A stretch of DNA of 64,000 bases from contig NZ_AZUQ01000001.1 in NCBI RefSeq assembly GCF_000527155.1, positions 1,671,615 through 1,735,614 on the forward strand. The letters run 5' to 3'. The number at the start of each line of letters is the position of its first letter. Position 1 is the stretch's first letter. Below the pieces are notes generated by a model. It had not been told where the DNA came from. It saw only the letters and a list, made by a program, of their open reading frames with translations, and did not search any database. Origin of the DNA: Haloglycomyces albus DSM 45210 (lineage in GTDB: Bacteria; Actinomycetota; Actinomycetes; Mycobacteriales; Micromonosporaceae). This document shows, piece by piece, positions 35,850-43,509 of this stretch. The translations under genes were made by a program, and so were the position numbers.

Positions 35850-36742
35850 TACATATCAGCATGGCTACATCAGGCGGATCAGTCACCAAACAGAACGAAG
35901 ATTATTTTATTTATGGTGACTCGTTTGCAGTCATAATTGATGGAGTTACTGCCCGTACCGATACTGGCTGTATCCATGGTACTAGTTGGTATGCACGTAA
36001 TCTTGGAACACAGCTTGCAGAGCTATTGCCGTCTGATGATCTCCAGAATGCACTCCACCGAGCAATCACGAAGGTCGCCGCGCTGCATCAGGACTCTTGT
36101 GATCTCGAAAACGTAGCAACCCCCGCTGGAGCAGTTGGAATATTTCAGATACGGAATGACACAATTTGCGACTGGCTGCTTCTGGGAGACGTTTCCCTTG
36201 CAATTAGAGATCAAAACAACGTATGGGTTCAGACAGATAAACGGGGACGCGTTCCAACACCGTTTGCGCAAGCTGAAGCTGACAAGTACTCAATAGATGA
36301 TCCCCGTAAACAACCAGCGCTAATGGAGATGAAGCGTTCGGAGCTTGAGTCCCGAAATACTTCCAGCGGGTTCTGGGTGGCTGACTCACATCCTCGAGTC
36401 GCTTCAATGGCTATGAATGGAAGTCAGAAATTCAGTTCTGGTGCACAATTTATTTTGGCAACCGATGGAGTGGCACGTTTGGTTGATGTTTTCGGCACGT
36501 GCACTTGGGAGCAAATATTCGAAAGTGTAGACCAGCTTGGTCCTACAGCAATTCTTCGTGAGGTCCGTAAGCAAGAAGAGACCGATCCTGTTGGTGCTAG
36601 GTGGCCTCGAAATAAAAAATCTGACGATGCCACTATTGGTTACTTCAGTCTATTACGACACTTACTGCCAAAACCATCAAAAAAGCTCAAGCCGGACATT
36701 TTCAAAATCATCGTACCGTCCGGCTTCACAGGTCATAATTGA
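35846..36742 (+). CDS. PP2C-family serine/threonine phosphatase
   Basis: 298 residues. All metal-binding acidic positions of PPM phosphatases are visible: NEDY (17-20), D32-G33 in IIDGVTA, GD at 114-115 in LLLGDVSLAI, D207-G208 in LATDGVARL and D260-D261 in KSDDATIGYF. It is therefore probably an active Mn2+/Mg2+ phosphatase acting on phospho-Ser/Thr. No TM helix. It overlaps the HTH gene by 4 bases and should be co-translated with it. The 3' end overlaps the convergent PIN-like gene by 66 bp. Confidence 0.82.
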   Translation: MIHISMATSGGSVTKQNEDYFIYGDSFAVIIDGVTARTDTGCIHGTSWYARNLGTQLAELLPSDDLQNALHRAITKVAALHQDSCDLENVATPAGAVGIFQIRNDTICDWLLLGDVSLAIRDQNNVWVQTDKRGRVPTPFAQAEADKYSIDDPRKQPALMEMKRSELESRNTSSGFWVADSHPRVASMAMNGSQKFSSGAQFILATDGVARLVDVFGTCTWEQIFESVDQLGPTAILREVRKQEETDPVGARWPRNKKSDDATIGYFSLLRHLLPKPSKKLKPDIFKIIVPSGFTGHN

Positions 36743-37039
36743 CCAATCCAATTGAACCGCTTCATAAACCGCACTTGCGGCAACCACGTCTGTCGTCTCA
36801 GCCGCAGACATGAGGCGATGGATTTCCAACGATCCATCCAAGCTCATTTCGGGAATAACGACTTGTGAGCGGAAAAGCCGAGGCATACCACCGAACTTAA
36901 CTGCCGCTGTGGGAGCGACCACGACACTCCCAAGATCGAACAATCGCTGGATCGATACCAAAGGATGACGAGGCTCACCCCGTCGAAGTGCCCATATAGC
37001 CGTGTCATCCAATACAACTCCCTTGATAGGAAGAGTCAT
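36677..37039 (-). CDS. PIN-like toxin candidate
   Basis: 120 residues. VLDDTAIWALRRGEP near the start and TTDVVAASAVYEAVQLDWSIMT near residues 82-103 are placed like the first and third acidic motifs of PIN-domain RNases. The overall length fits VapC-like toxins, though the central acidic motif is weak. It follows a 68-residue gene with a one-base overlap (TGATG), the classic antitoxin-toxin order. Its last 66 bp are antisense to the PP2C gene. Toxin identity is inference. Confidence 0.55.
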   Translation of the reverse strand: MTLPIKGVVLDDTAIWALRRGEPRHPLVSIQRLFDLGSVVVAPTAAVKFGGMPRLFRSQVVIPEMSLDGSLEIHRLMSAAETTDVVAASAVYEAVQLDWSIMTCEAGRYDDFENVRLELF

Positions 37040-37245
37040 CAGGCAGCGGCCTCCCGGTTCGACTCGGTCTCAGTACGAAGACGCTCAATGAAATCATCAG
37101 CCCACTGCGAGGCCTCCGGGTCTTCACGGCGAAGACGTTCTATCTCAAGGCGATTCACACGCTTTTCATACTCAGTCGGCACCTGCCGCTGCAAGACACG
37201 ACCATTAATCACGATCTCTTCGTACTTCACCTGTGATTCAGACAT
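37039..37245 (-). CDS. Small protein, probable antitoxin partner
   Basis: 68 residues, highly charged: MSESQVKYEEIVINGRVLQR, then a helical Arg/Glu-rich stretch ending TETESNREAAA. Small acidic/helical proteins directly upstream of a PIN-like gene with overlapping stop/start commonly serve as antitoxins. No recognisable DNA-binding motif, and no strong ribosome site is visible. Confidence 0.55.
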   Translation of the reverse strand: MSESQVKYEEIVINGRVLQRQVPTEYEKRVNRLEIERLRREDPEASQWADDFIERLRTETESNREAAA

Positions 37246-37842
37246 GCTGACAGTCTATCCTCAACCCGAGACTGCTTCAACTGGCAAGCACTGCTATCGC
37301 GTGCGTGTTCAAACTTTCTATACCTAATCAAGGGCCGCCTGCGGCGGCCTGTCGGCAGGGCTTGGGAGCCGGGCGTGCGGCCTGGAGGCCGGTCCCGACT
37401 CCAGCCCGCCGACCCACAGGGCACCAGAGCCGTAGGAGCGCTTCCCGCTCCAGCCGGGGACTCAGGGCGCTGCCCTGAAACCCGCCAGGACCTCCAGTCC
37501 TGGACCAGGAGATCCGAGGAAGTACCGAGCCAGGGCTCTACACGCCACCCACCGTTCCAGCGGCGTTCAGACGGGTTTGGCGTGGGGCTCTCGTGGTCCA
37601 AACATCCGGAGAGCTGGCCGGAGGCCTATCACGGAACCCAGGGGCCGCTTCGCTATGTCAAACCCTCCACCGACTTTTTCGCGCTCCACACCCAGCATCC
37701 ATCGCCACAGCCCATGCGAAAAAGCCGCCTCCGGGCCTGACATACCCCTGGAACCCGCGATAGCAAGAATGCAGCTCTCCAGAGGAAGGACCACTCAGAA
37801 CGAGACTTCTGTTCCACAGTGGATTGCATCCCTAGTGCATCT
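37246..37842. other. GC-rich, hairpin-rich non-coding end of the AICE
   Basis: About 600 bp without a supported gene; the open frames here lack ribosome sites and have Arg/Pro/Gly-rich translations. Four perfect inverted repeats occur: GGCCGCC-TGC-GGCGGCC (37333-37349), GGAGCG/CGCTCC (37435-37451), CAGGGC/GCCCTG (37463-37477) and CCAGGAC/GTCCTGG (37485-37503). GC content is clearly higher than in the preceding control block. A cis-acting transfer locus or origin would fit, but is not proven. Confidence 0.55.
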
Positions 37843-38014
37843 CTAGCAAAGGTCAACAGCGGTCAACAAGGGTCAAAACCGGGCGATACAAAGAAAGCCC
37901 CGCCTTCCGAGTGTGGAAGACGGGGCTTCATATTCGCAGGTCATCCCTGCCTAGTGGCGGAGGATAGGGGATTCGAACCCCTGAGGGCTTTGACACCCAA
38001 CTCGCTTTCCAAGC
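37843..38014. repeat. attachment-site direct repeat, right copy
   Basis: Identical to 26280-26451. Here it runs into the intact tRNA-Ser gene at the anticodon loop, so the tRNA 3' end and terminator are supplied inside the repeat. Confidence 0.95.
37895..37928 (-). terminator. tRNA-Ser terminator
   Basis: Same hairpin as at 26332-26365, 27 bp beyond the tRNA 3' CCA on the minus strand. Thirteen paired bases with one mismatch and flanking A/T bases. Confidence 0.85.
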
Positions 38015-38044
38015 GAGCGCACTAGGCCACTATGCGAATCCTCC
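37955..38044 (-). tRNA. tRNA-Ser(GGA)
   Basis: 90 nt including an encoded CCA. The acceptor stem GGAGGAT pairs with ATCCTCC; the anticodon arm CTCGC-TTGGAAA-GCGAG gives anticodon GGA (reads UCC/UCU). A long variable arm and T-arm GGGGTTCGAATCCCC follow, as expected for class II tRNA-Ser. It is the integration target of the AICE and remains intact. Confidence 0.97.
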
Positions 38045-38276
38045 GCCGAAAATTCTACATGCCTTCCGGGGGAAGCCTGTATCGGGTACCCCCGAGTGAC
38101 TCCAGTCTCGATTGTGGATTGGAGACGCAGGGCAGGGGTTCACTGGTGTCGCCTGGTGGGGGTGTGTCGCCGCTTCTCGGTTCAGTTCGAGTCGGATCGG
38201 AGTCGGGTTACTGTAGCCGAGGTAACAAGAGCCGACCCATTGGCGGGAAATGCAGTGGCTGAGGTACTCTATATAT

Positions 38277-38361
38277 GTTCCTCGCGTGGCGTTATCTTGT
38301 GAACCTCCCCAGGGCCGGAAGGCAGCAAGGATAAGCGAGCTCTGGCGGGTGCGTGAGGAAC
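38277..38361 (+). ncRNA. ffs: Signal recognition particle RNA (4.5S)
   Basis: The apical loop region GGGCCGGAAGGCAGCAAGG is the conserved Ffh-binding part, with the internal GCAG loop, and CTGGCGGGTGCG follows on the 3' side. The ends GTTCCTC and GAGGAAC pair to close the hairpin. A TACTCTATATA stretch just upstream can serve as -10 element. The ends are estimated from the closing stem. Confidence 0.9.
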
Positions 38362-38364
38362 CCG

Positions 38365-38437
38365 GCCGCGTTAGCTCAGTCGGCAGAGCGATTCACTCGT
38401 AATGAATAGGTCAACGGTTCGATTCCGTTACGCGGCT
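38365..38437 (+). tRNA. tRNA-Thr(CGT)
   Basis: 73 nt. The acceptor stem GCCGCGT pairs with ACGCGGC. D-arm AGCTCAGTCGGCAGAGC; anticodon arm ATTCA-CTCGTAA-TGAAT gives anticodon CGT (reads ACG); T-arm with GGTTCGATTCC. CCA is not encoded. It lies 3 bp after the SRP RNA, so both are probably made as one transcript ended by the terminator below. Confidence 0.95.
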
Positions 38438-38443
38438 CCGAGA

Positions 38444-38496
38444 TAAACATTGAAAAGACCCGGCTCCTGTTTGGAGCCGGGTCTTTTCAATGTTTA
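38444..38496 (+). terminator. Strong terminator after SRP RNA / tRNA-Thr
   Basis: A perfect 24-bp inverted repeat (arms 38444-38467 and 38473-38496) around a 5-base loop. The core AGACCCGGCTCC pairs with GGAGCCGGGTCT, flanked by an A-run and T-run. It starts 7 bp after the tRNA. Symmetry allows it to work in both directions. Confidence 0.92.
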
Positions 38497-38619
38497 GGTG
38501 GCCGGCGATCCACGTGAAGCCCGTATTGTTGTTACTGCGTGTCGTAGAGGGAACGGTAGGCGCTGAGCCCGGTGAACCTCGCGGGGCCTTCATCTACCGT
38601 GCTGACGGTGGTCGCATGT

Positions 38620-39024
38620 TCAGCCGGTCGTGTCCTGCTTTGCGGAGATAACAGCGTCCAATCTTTGGTAGTACCCGATTTTCTTGTCGATCTGTCCGCG
38701 TTTGTCACGTAGTTCATCGATGTGACGATCTACCTCCAGGCGATGTGTCTGCAGGAGTTGCACGCGCTCTCCGAGGGTGTGATCGCCTGCCCGCGTCAGG
38801 TCGATGTAGCGATGGAGTTGGGCCAGCGGCATTCCGGTGTCGCGTAGGCATTTGAGCAGTCCCAGAAGACCGAGGTGGAAATCGCTGTAGCGGCGCTGCC
38901 CGGTCGAGTTACGTGGCACGTCGTAGATGAGTCCGATCTTCTCGTAGTACCGCAAGGTGTCGGTGGTGAATCCGGTCCGTTCGGCGGCTTCGCGGATCGA
39001 GATCGTGTTTGGGGTGGCTGCCAT
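38620..39024 (-). CDS. MerR-family regulator
   Basis: 134 residues. The N-terminal winged HTH is canonical: TISIREAAERTGFTTDTLRYYEKIGL, here residues 7-32, with later RNSTGQRRYSDFHL. A dimerisation coiled coil (about 85-125) has no metal-binding cysteine pattern, so an organic or redox inducer is likely. It is divergent from an aldo-keto reductase gene whose promoter shows the MerR-type operator. Confidence 0.9.
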   Translation of the reverse strand: MAATPNTISIREAAERTGFTTDTLRYYEKIGLIYDVPRNSTGQRRYSDFHLGLLGLLKCLRDTGMPLAQLHRYIDLTRAGDHTLGERVQLLQTHRLEVDRHIDELRDKRGQIDKKIGYYQRLDAVISAKQDTTG

Positions 39025-39070
39025 GGTTTTAGTTTAACGAGAGTTTTTACCGGAACCGTGGGGCAATGTC

Positions 39071-39101
39071 TTGCCTTGGAGCGGGCTCCAAGGCCTAGGC
39101 T
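39071..39101 (+). promoter_or_regulatory. MerR-type promoter of the aldo-keto reductase gene
   Basis: -35 TTGCCT (39071-39076) and -10 TAGGCT (39096-39101) are 19 bp apart, the long spacer characteristic of MerR-activated promoters. Within it is a perfect palindrome CCTTGGAGC-GG-GCTCCAAGG (39074-39093). The reductase ATG lies 31 bp downstream of the -10. Confidence 0.8.
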
Positions 39102-39131
39102 AGGGGCGTTGACAACGAAGGGAAGGTAGAT

Positions 39132-40103
39132 ATGCAGCGTCTTTATGTGGGTAACAGCGATATTGAAGTGTCACGCATGTGTTTGGGAGCGATGAACCTG
39201 GGGACCGTGCAGGATCGCGATACCTCGTTTGCCATCCTAGATCGATATGTGGAGCTGGGCGGTACTTTCATCGACACCGCCAACTGTTATTGCTTTTGGG
39301 TGGAAGGCAATCACGGAAACGTCTCCGAACGACTTCTTGGGGAGTGGATGGCCTCGCGTCAGAACCGGGATCAAGTCGTGTTGGGCACGAAGGTCGGCTA
39401 TCGACCGGCGACCGAAGATGATACGACGATCAACAATCCCGAGCATCTGACCGCACGACGCATAGAAGCCAGTCTGAACGAAAGTCTGGAGCGCTTGGGA
39501 ACCGACTATGTCGATGTGTATTGGTCGCACCGGGACGACCGGGACACCGACCTGGCCGAAACGGTTGGCGGGTTTGACAGGGCTGTATCCGCAGGAAAAG
39601 CCCGTGCGATCGGGGCCGGCAACAATCGAGCGTGGCGAGTGGAGCGGGCACGGTCGGTCGCCGAGCAGGATGGTCGTCACCACACCTACGGCCTGATGCA
39701 GAACCGCTACTCCTATGTCCAGCCTCGCCCGCAGAGTCGGCTGAAATCAGTCGCACATGTGCATGCGACCGAGACGGACGTGGATTATGTCCGCAATACA
39801 CCCGGCATGGCCATGCTGACGTACAGCTCTCTATTGTCAGGGGCCTATACGAACCCGAACAAATCCCTGGAAGGCGTTTACGATCACCCGGGAACGGACG
39901 CTCGGCTCGCGGTTCTGGATTCCGTTGCCCATGAACGTGGCGTCACCCGAAATCAAGTCGTCCTAGCCTGGTTGTGTGCGCACGACGCACCGTTGATTCC
40001 GCTGGTAGGCGTCTCCTCGGTCGAGCAGTTGGACGAGGTCGTGGCCGGTGTGAACCTGCGACTGGAACCGGAGGAGTTCGAGCGGTTGTCCAACGCCGCC
40101 TAA
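39132..40103 (+). CDS. Aldo/keto reductase
   Basis: 323 residues in a TIM-barrel arrangement. Catalytic tetrad: D in FIDTANCY with the following Y, K in VVLGTKVGY and H in DVYWSHRDD. C-terminal VGVSSVEQLDEVV binds the NADPH phosphate. The family reduces aldehydes and ketones with NADPH. Its divergent MerR neighbour and the 19-bp-spacer promoter suggest induction by an aldehyde or other electrophile. Its stop overlaps the convergent desaturase-like gene by 4 bases. Confidence 0.92.
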   Translation: MQRLYVGNSDIEVSRMCLGAMNLGTVQDRDTSFAILDRYVELGGTFIDTANCYCFWVEGNHGNVSERLLGEWMASRQNRDQVVLGTKVGYRPATEDDTTINNPEHLTARRIEASLNESLERLGTDYVDVYWSHRDDRDTDLAETVGGFDRAVSAGKARAIGAGNNRAWRVERARSVAEQDGRHHTYGLMQNRYSYVQPRPQSRLKSVAHVHATETDVDYVRNTPGMAMLTYSSLLSGAYTNPNKSLEGVYDHPGTDARLAVLDSVAHERGVTRNQVVLAWLCAHDAPLIPLVGVSSVEQLDEVVAGVNLRLEPEEFERLSNAA

Positions 40104-40957
40104 CCGCTGGCGACGGTGTCGTGTTCGGCCGATTCCGTGGGACTCCAGCCGGGTGGGCCGAACACGTAACCGAGCTTGTCGCGCCAGCGAGGGGCGTGGG
40201 AGACGTCGCGTCCGATGGAGGCGTATTCGTGGAAGGCGACCTTGACGGGGTTGAAGGTCTTGATATTGCTGGTCAGGCCATAGGTAACGGCGGTGGTTTC
40301 GGGGACGAAACTACCGAAGACCCGGTCCCAGACGATGAAGACTCCGCCGTAGTTGCAGTCGAGGTAGCGGGGATCGCTGCCGTGATGAGCCCGGTGGTGT
40401 GAAGGGGTGTTGAAGAGGAATTCAATGGGGCGGGGCAGGAACTGCACGCGTTCGGTGTGAATGAAGAACTGGTAGATGAGGTTGAGCGACTGCTGCAGCA
40501 GGATCATCCAGGGAGGAATTCCGACGAGGGCAAGCGGTATCCAGAACGGGGCGGACGTCAGCGCGGTCCAGGGTTGGCGAAGCGCGGTGGTGAAGTTGAA
40601 GTATTCGCTGGAGTGGTGGACGACGTGGCTGGCCCAGAGCACGCGAACCCGGTGATGCGTACGGTGGTACCAGTAATAGAAGAAGTCGTCGAGAACCACG
40701 AGGAGAATCCAGGTCAGCGGGTTGGTGGGGCTCAATTCGAGCGGGCTGAGGGTGAACGCACCGGCGAAGACGACGACGGTGAGGAACTTCCAGAAGAACA
40801 TGACGACCGAATATCCCGCTCCCATGGTGAGCGAGGTGATGGAGTCCTTCGCATCGTATCCACGCTGATCGCCGTCGGGGGAGTAGCGGAACGACACGGC
40901 TTCGACGGCGATGAACAGCAGGAAGAATGGGATGGCATAGGTGACGGCATCGACCAT
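40100..40957 (-). CDS. Sterol desaturase / fatty acid hydroxylase family protein
   Basis: 285 residues with about four TM helices and the conserved histidine boxes: YYWYHRTHHRVRVLW, ASHVVHHSS, NTPSHHRAHHG and an additional H in FIHTERVQFLP. These ligate a di-iron centre in the membrane-bound FA hydroxylase superfamily. Substrate unknown; carotenoid, lipid or sterol-like molecules are possible. A GTG six bases upstream (40963) is an alternative start. Confidence 0.88.
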   Translation of the reverse strand: MVDAVTYAIPFFLLFIAVEAVSFRYSPDGDQRGYDAKDSITSLTMGAGYSVVMFFWKFLTVVVFAGAFTLSPLELSPTNPLTWILLVVLDDFFYYWYHRTHHRVRVLWASHVVHHSSEYFNFTTALRQPWTALTSAPFWIPLALVGIPPWMILLQQSLNLIYQFFIHTERVQFLPRPIEFLFNTPSHHRAHHGSDPRYLDCNYGGVFIVWDRVFGSFVPETTAVTYGLTSNIKTFNPVKVAFHEYASIGRDVSHAPRWRDKLGYVFGPPGWSPTESAEHDTVASG

Positions 40958-41199
40958 GGGCACACCAGTTTCCGGGATAGAGATATTTGGGTATTACCGG
41001 CAAGTATGAATCATATCTTACTCACGGGTCAAGAGTAAGGATCGACAGCCCGCACCACGTCCGCCGCAGGCCGTACGACCAGCTTGAATGTGGTTGGGCA
41101 AAACACAGCCACTCCCGCTGCGCGGTGTCGGCTCGACCCCGTAAAGTTGCTAGGAAGGAGCCCACAACCGCGTGGATCATGCCCTGAGAGGAGAATCAA

Positions 41200-43089
41200 G
41201 TGGCGCTGGCCCTCTACCGCAAATACCGCCCGCAATCGTTCGCCGAGGTGGTTGGGCAAGAGCATGTGACCGAGCCACTCATGAACGCGCTCGCCAACGG
41301 GCGCCTCAATCACGCTTTTCTGTTCTCCGGGCCGCGAGGCTGCGGTAAGACCTCCTCGGCGCGGATCCTGGCGCGTTCGTTGAACTGCGCCGAAGGGCCG
41401 ACGGTGAATCCCTGCGGTTCCTGCTATTCCTGTCAAGCCCTCTCGGCCGGGGGGCCGGGCTCGGTCGACGTCATCGAGATCGACGCGGCCAGTCACGGCG
41501 GAGTCGAAGACGCACGAGAGCTGCGCGAACGTGCCGTGTTCGCTCCCGTGGAGTCGCGATACAAGATCTATATCATCGACGAGGCCCATATGGTCACCGC
41601 CGCCGGTTTCAATGCCCTGTTGAAGCTGGTGGAGGAACCACCGGAATACGTGGTGTTCATCTTCGCCACCACCGAACCGGAAAAGGTCCTACCCACGATC
41701 CGGTCACGCACCCACCACTATCCGTTCCGCCTTATACCCCCACCGACAATGAAGGAACTCTGCCAGCGGCTGTGCTCGGAAGAGGACATCACCGTCGCCG
41801 ATGACGCCTTCCCCCTAGTGGTTCGTGCCGGAGGCGGTTCGGCCCGCGATACTCTGTCCATTCTCGACCAACTCATCGCCGGAGCGGGCCCCGAAGGCGT
41901 CACCCACGCCATGACGGCCGAATTGCTGGGAGTCAGCGACGCCACCCTGCTCGACGACATGTGTGAGGCCTTCGCCAACAGTGACGGAGCGACGGTCATG
42001 AGCGTCGTGGAACGAGTCGTCGACGCCGGACTCGACGCGCGGCGCTTCGCGCAAGACCTGTTGGAACGCCTACGAGACCTGATCGTCCTGACACAGGTCC
42101 CCGACGCAGGCGACAAGAGCCTCGTGGACGCGCCGGCCGATCAATTGACGCGCATGAAATCTCAAGCCACACGTTTGGGACTGGCAAGCCTCACCCGCAT
42201 GGCGGAGGTCATCGCCGACGGCATCTCCACCATGAAGGGCGCCACCGCGCCGCGTCTCCTCCTCGAGATCGCCTGTGCACGAGCGGTACTGCCCGGCAGC
42301 GAAGATACGATGGCGAGCCTGCTGCAGCGCATCGAAGCGGTGGAAACACGCGGACCCGCCGCCGCGGCCACCCCACAACCGACGGCCGAGCCACCGAAGC
42401 CGGCCCCGGCACCGACTCCCGCCGCGCCGCCACCGGCAACCGAGGCCACCTCCACCCCGGCGCCCGAACCGACCCCCGAGACACCGCCGCAAAAACCCGC
42501 CACACCCGCCGCCGAGCCGACGGTGCCACCAGTGGAGACCACCCCGGCCCCAAGCGCGGACGTCGCTTCGGTCCGGAGACAGTGGGACCGCATCATGCAA
42601 GCGGTCCGCTCGCAAAAACGAGTCACCGCGTTTCAGCTGAAAGAAGCCGTGGTCACCGACGTATCGGACCACGAGGTCCTGCTGACGTTCGACAACCCCT
42701 TCCTCGCCAAAACCGTTCAAGAAGACCCCGCCTACTCCATCGTGACCCAAGCGCTCACTCAAATCCTGGGTGGCCGTTGGCGTTTGCGCTGTAAAGTGGG
42801 CTCGGGAACGAACCCGCCTCCACCGCCACCACCTCCGGCGGACACCGACATGCCCGCCGCGTCCGGCGACGCACCCCCGGCGGAACCGCCCTGGGAGGCC
42901 GCGCAAGTGACGCCGCCCCCGCCCGAGGCGAACATCGCATCCGAGCCGCCTCCGGCAAAATCGGGCTCCGGTACGGTACCGCGAAGCCAAACGGGAGGTG
43001 GCACGAGTGGCCCCAGCGCGGGTGGTGCTCCTGTCGAGACGGCGGTACACATGCTGACCGAGGCGTTCGACGCCCGCAAGATCAAATAA
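41200..43089 (+). CDS. dnaX: DNA polymerase III subunit gamma/tau
   Basis: 629 residues with a GTG start. Walker A GPRGCGKTSS (about 45-54), zinc-ligand cysteines in CGSCYSC, Walker B region IYIIDEAHM and sensor 1 FIFATTEPEKV. A long Pro/Ala-rich linker (about 385-445) separates the AAA+ domains from a C-terminal domain (about 450-530), then another Pro/Gly-rich tail. It loads the sliding clamp and organises the polymerase III holoenzyme. Followed closely by ybaB-like and recR genes, a widely conserved order. Confidence 0.95.
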   Translation: MALALYRKYRPQSFAEVVGQEHVTEPLMNALANGRLNHAFLFSGPRGCGKTSSARILARSLNCAEGPTVNPCGSCYSCQALSAGGPGSVDVIEIDAASHGGVEDARELRERAVFAPVESRYKIYIIDEAHMVTAAGFNALLKLVEEPPEYVVFIFATTEPEKVLPTIRSRTHHYPFRLIPPPTMKELCQRLCSEEDITVADDAFPLVVRAGGGSARDTLSILDQLIAGAGPEGVTHAMTAELLGVSDATLLDDMCEAFANSDGATVMSVVERVVDAGLDARRFAQDLLERLRDLIVLTQVPDAGDKSLVDAPADQLTRMKSQATRLGLASLTRMAEVIADGISTMKGATAPRLLLEIACARAVLPGSEDTMASLLQRIEAVETRGPAAAATPQPTAEPPKPAPAPTPAAPPPATEATSTPAPEPTPETPPQKPATPAAEPTVPPVETTPAPSADVASVRRQWDRIMQAVRSQKRVTAFQLKEAVVTDVSDHEVLLTFDNPFLAKTVQEDPAYSIVTQALTQILGGRWRLRCKVGSGTNPPPPPPPPADTDMPAASGDAPPAEPPWEAAQVTPPPPEANIASEPPPAKSGSGTVPRSQTGGGTSGPSAGGAPVETAVHMLTEAFDARKIK

Positions 43090-43114
43090 CGAATAACCCG
43101 AAGAGGAGGCCGGA

Positions 43115-43453
43115 ATGTTTCCAGGCGGCGACATGAGCAAAATGCTGGAGCAGGCACAGCAGATGCAGGCTCAATACGAACAGGCACAGGCCGAACTGGC
43201 CGAAGCCGAAGTGTCGGCGGACGCGGGCGGTGGACTCGTACGTGCGACCGTCAGCGGGGACGGGGAACTCAAGGACATCACCATCGACCCCAAAGCCGTC
43301 GACCCCGACGACATCGAATCCCTACAAGACATGGTCGTAGCCGCCGTACAGGCCGCCTCCAGCGACGCACAGAACCTGGCGGAGGAAAAACTGGGACCCG
43401 TCGGCGACGCACTCGGCAACATGACCGGCGGCCTCGGACTGCCGGGCATGTAA
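43115..43453 (+). CDS. YbaB/EbfC nucleoid-associated protein
   Basis: 112 residues with GAGGAGG ribosome site. Gly/Met-rich start FPGGDMSKMLEQAQQMQAQY, then a coiled-coil helix, the beta core (GGGLVRATVSGDGELKDITI) and a second helix with a Gly-rich end. YbaB dimers bind DNA and lie between dnaX and recR in many bacteria. Confidence 0.93.
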   Translation: MFPGGDMSKMLEQAQQMQAQYEQAQAELAEAEVSADAGGGLVRATVSGDGELKDITIDPKAVDPDDIESLQDMVVAAVQAASSDAQNLAEEKLGPVGDALGNMTGGLGLPGM

Positions 43454-43509
43454 AAGCGACAACCGACCCTAACCCCTCACCGAACATCCTGTGACAGTGG
43501 AGACGACAC

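Larger units (their letters stand above)
26280..38014. mobile_element. Integrated AICE in tRNA-Ser(GGA)
   Basis: An 11.7-kb element bounded by identical 172-bp direct repeats (26280-26451 and 37843-38014). It carries integrase and excisionase at the left end, RepSA-type Rep, a DUF2637 membrane protein, TraB/FtsK translocase, accessory small genes, an SCO3933-like regulator and a control/toxin block at the right end. This is the standard layout of pSAM2-like actinomycete integrative and conjugative elements, which replicate by rolling circle and move double-stranded DNA with one FtsK-like protein. The intact tRNA is at the right end; the left repeat holds only its 3' two thirds. All key genes look intact. 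Confidence 0.93.

Noticed and set aside
37227-37601. 124-codon minus-strand ORF at the AICE right end
   Set aside because: Composition-driven frame through hairpin-rich GC-rich DNA, no ribosome site.
37577-37846. 89-codon plus-strand ORF next to the right attachment repeat
   Set aside because: Low-complexity translation and no start signal; runs into the repeat boundary.
42070-43140. 356-codon minus-strand ORF
   Set aside because: Antisense of the Pro/Ala-rich region of dnaX; glycine/arginine-rich artefact of high GC.
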